Assembly (NCBI GenBank): GCA_028023455.1
Contig: JAQFVV010012498.1
Location: 1,488,001-1,552,000, forward strand
Length of the DNA: 64,000 bases
Direction: 5' to 3'
Source of the DNA: Epiperipatus broadwayi
Lineage: Eukaryota > Onychophora > Udeonychophora > Euonychophora > Peripatidae
Part shown: piece by piece, positions 61,360-64,000 of the stretch
Layout: each line of letters opens with the position of its first letter
Numbering within the stretch: position 1 is the stretch's first letter
Made by a program: the position numbers and the translations under genes
The notes under the pieces: generated by a model
What the model saw: only the letters and a program-made list of their open reading frames with translations
Database searches by the model: none
Told to the model about the DNA's origin: nothing

Positions 61360-61863
61360 TATTAAGGTTAAAATGTGCCAGGTTCGTCACCCCGGCTTCA
61401 ATGGCACTCTGCATGACCCACCTGATAGGCCTTCCTCCCTTCATTTGCACCCTTATGGATTTTGTTTTATAATATCCCAAATATTGGTAAATTCTTAAAT
61501 CTCTATTTATGAACTATGTAACTCTATATATGCCTCATGGAACAGACATCACCAACCATCAACGCTATTTTTCCTTCTGATTATTTGAGAAGTTTTCTAC
61601 CAGTCTATCTACAGATTGCAAAACATATCAACATTTAATCACATTTCCAATATATATATACAAACTCTTTCTGTTTTCTCCTTTATATATATATATTTTT
61701 TAAAAAAAAATATCGTTTTCCAACTTTCGTTGGGAAGTCCTTTTTTAAATTATATTAGAATGCCATTTTATTGCCCGTTCTCCACTATTCACAGCCCTGT
61801 TCATTGGTCCACTATTTTTAGCACTGGCAATGAAACCCATATTCGAACCCAGCTACTGTTACA

Positions 61864-64000
61864 ATATATATATATGAAAAATTGAACATTTGTGTTGAGA
61901 TATTAATGTTGCGTGATTTTTACGTGCTAATGTTACTGGAGATAACATTTATACTGTAAGGTAGTTGTAACTATTATATATTTATTTATATGTTGATATA
62001 TTAAAGTTATAAAAGTTAATTTCATATTTTGTTTTATAATAATTTATTATTATGTCTGATATTACACACATATACAAACATATATAATTAAGATTTTCGA
62101 CTCAGTTAATTGAAAAAGTTTTGATAACTTTAGAAATTATCTGATTGTTTACCATAGTTTGTTTTTATTATGCAACTTTTACATGATGGTACCAAGGAAA
62201 ATATTTTCTATTATTGATAATGAAAGAATCCAAGGTCTGTAAAATATCACTTGTTATTGCATAAATATACATGCCATTTCTAATTTTTTTCTTCTTTTTA
62301 CAATTGTCATCAATGGAATAGTTTATGATTTCATGGATCATGAATTAAGATGCATTATAGGTTTGGTGTTTAAATTTTAGTTTGAACTAAATAAAAACAA
62401 ACAAAAACAGTTCATCTTATTTTTTTAAATGGACATATGATATTCTATCACTATTCTATTTTTGTATAATTAAAAAAATGGTCTATAAAACAACTGTAAT
62501 GTTCTTAAATGCAATTTAAAAATACTTTAATAATTAATATCAAAAACTTAGGTACTTAACGAGGCTGCATATTGTTGTGGAGAAATTGTATTTGAAAATT
62601 ATAATCTGATGATTTATATACATATATATTATAACCTACAAAAGGAGTGCGATGGATCCAAAATCTATTGAAGCACATTTTTGAAAGCTAATTTCTAACT
62701 ATTAATCAGTAACAAGAGATTCTGAAGATTTTGCGATAAACAAGAGTAAAAGACAAGGTTGAGATAAATGTTCTATGAGGAAGTGTGTTTATCAAAATAA
62801 CATGCAATTCATTTGTGTACTAGTTCCACATGAAATAAATGTTAATACTACTTCATACTTTAATGATATATAAAATTTGAAATAAATAAATTTCTCAGGA
62901 AATTTCGGTATATGTGCTTTATTACTCTTAAAATATTTTAAGCAAATATTTTCTAATATAAAATTTCTTATTCAAAGAAATAATTAAGTATAAATTAATG
63001 TGTTTAATCTAAGGCTGACAATTTTAACAATAATGTTAATTAATGATTTATCTCAGAGTTATGAATCAATTGTAATCATTTACATGAAATAAGAAAATAA
63101 ATGTACAGGTGTAAAGTTTATTCATTAACTTATGATAGATAAATATAAAAGGGAATTTTATGTAAATCATTTTACCCTACTTTGTCTTTGTATTTCAGAT
63201 AATAACAGTATGAATAATGATGTATTGTAACAGTCAGAAAATGTGTGACTCGTAAACATAGTGCAGAATTCGACTACCATACAGAACAGCAGCACCATCG
63301 AGTAGCGAAGCCACCCGTGGTACTGAGTTCGAACATAGTTTATCGGTTCCACAATACAATCCATGAAACAATGCATCTGATGTGACATTAGTAAATATTT
63401 CCTTAGCCAATAATCAAACTAATATTAATTAAACATTCATATTTACATAATCGAGGAAATATTATATAGAATGGGTATCGAATAAATGAAACGTAACTGC
63501 AGACATATAGTTTAAAATTATTTATTAATACATTTTAATAAAATCATTTACTAATAATATTTTAGGGATTCAAAGCTTCAGTAGCGGAATTTGTGACATG
63601 ATTATATTTTAAAGAATACATTTATTTATTTAGACATTATTTTATAGTGAGGATTTCAGTAGCGGTATTTCTGATACTGTAATGTTTACAAAAGGAATTC
63701 ACTTATTTGAAGGCATAATCTAGCTACCTAAAATTCTCGAGTAAGTATTTCTAATGCATGCCTGGAGGGATTTATACCTTTGCAATGCAAGAGTCTAAAG
63801 TATGGGTTATAAGAGTAATGGCAGACATATATTTATTTAATTAAAATATTTATTTATAACTAAGGGCAAACATTTATTTGAGAGCGAATTATGAAGATAA
63901 TGCAGAGGCGGAGTGATATATAGAATAATAAAATTAAGTAAAGGAACACATGGTACACTTTAGAAAGGCAATATGGATGGCAGTATATCGAAACTGCAAT
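61864..64000. other. AT-rich DNA, no gene seen
   Basis: Starts with a short TA run. The minus-strand frame 63388-63167 has no motif. The last 300 bp (GGAT/TCAGTAGCGG(A/T)ATTT repeated near 63580 and 63660) hold a weak local duplication. Confidence 0.5.

Larger units (their letters stand above)
60573..61863 (-). mobile_element. Short LTR-like retroelement with only a Gag-like ORF
   Basis: On the minus strand TGTAACAGTAGCTGGGTTC begins at 61863 and again at 60675; the first ~43 bases agree with few differences (ATTGCCAGTG shared). The second copy is preceded by AAGGGGAGTA, a polypurine tract, as expected for a 3' LTR. At 60573 the plus strand reads TGTAACAGGGTTCGAA, i.e. a CCTGTTACA end on the minus strand, so the second copy may be a ~103-bp LTR. 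Between them is one Gag-like frame. LTR bodies diverge after the first ~43 bases, so the LTR model is not fully proven. Confidence 0.5.

Overview
The window looks like intergenic or intronic DNA from an invertebrate animal nuclear genome. It is very AT-rich and full of microsatellites. It carries animal-type retroelements: an intact RTE-clade LINE, several Penelope-like elements (PLEs), tRNA-derived SINE-like repeats and decayed LTR retrotransposons. No host protein-coding gene and no conventional tRNA or rRNA gene could be recognised. A mollusc or arthropod would fit, but the species cannot be fixed from the sequence alone.

Layout. 0.95-3.05 kb is a discrete 2.1-kb element with TGTAACGA/TCGTTACA ends. 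3.07-14.46 kb is bracketed by two ~1-kb direct repeats that look like old LTRs; a polypurine tract precedes the second. Between them lie a full-length RTE element (5.06-8.37 kb, one intact 985-codon ORF), a tandem array of primer-binding-site-like motifs (~10 kb) and gag-like debris. 18.1-18.6 kb is a partial tandem repeat of ~376 bp, and 19.36-19.76 kb is a palindrome. Both contain hammerhead-ribozyme-like cores. 20.08-21.49 kb and 29.6-31.3 kb are two separate head-to-head pairs of PLE fragments. 21.67-22.25 kb is a long perfect (ATCT)n array, followed by a 232-bp hairpin. 34.6-36.9 kb is an inverted-repeat-bounded unit holding a ~600-bp (TTC)n(TTA)n array. 45.4-53.6 kb is a cluster of minus-strand LTR-retrotransposon relics (Gag coiled coil, two integrase C-terminal modules, LTR-like repeats). 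56.0-58.9 kb holds two plus-strand PLE relics in tandem. 60.57-61.86 kb is a short minus-strand LTR-like unit whose only recognisable coding part is Gag-like.

The only open and plausibly functional gene is the RTE polyprotein (AP endonuclease plus reverse transcriptase). It could in principle mobilise itself and possibly non-autonomous partners. All other coding traces are broken. The most interesting theme is the PLE fragments (RT plus GIY-YIG endonuclease) in inverted or tandem pairs, sitting within a few kilobases of hammerhead-like motifs. This matches what is known of PLEs and of the related retrozymes, and it is the closest thing here to a distinctive biological system.

Limits: all alignments were made by eye, boundaries are approximate, and no database search was possible.
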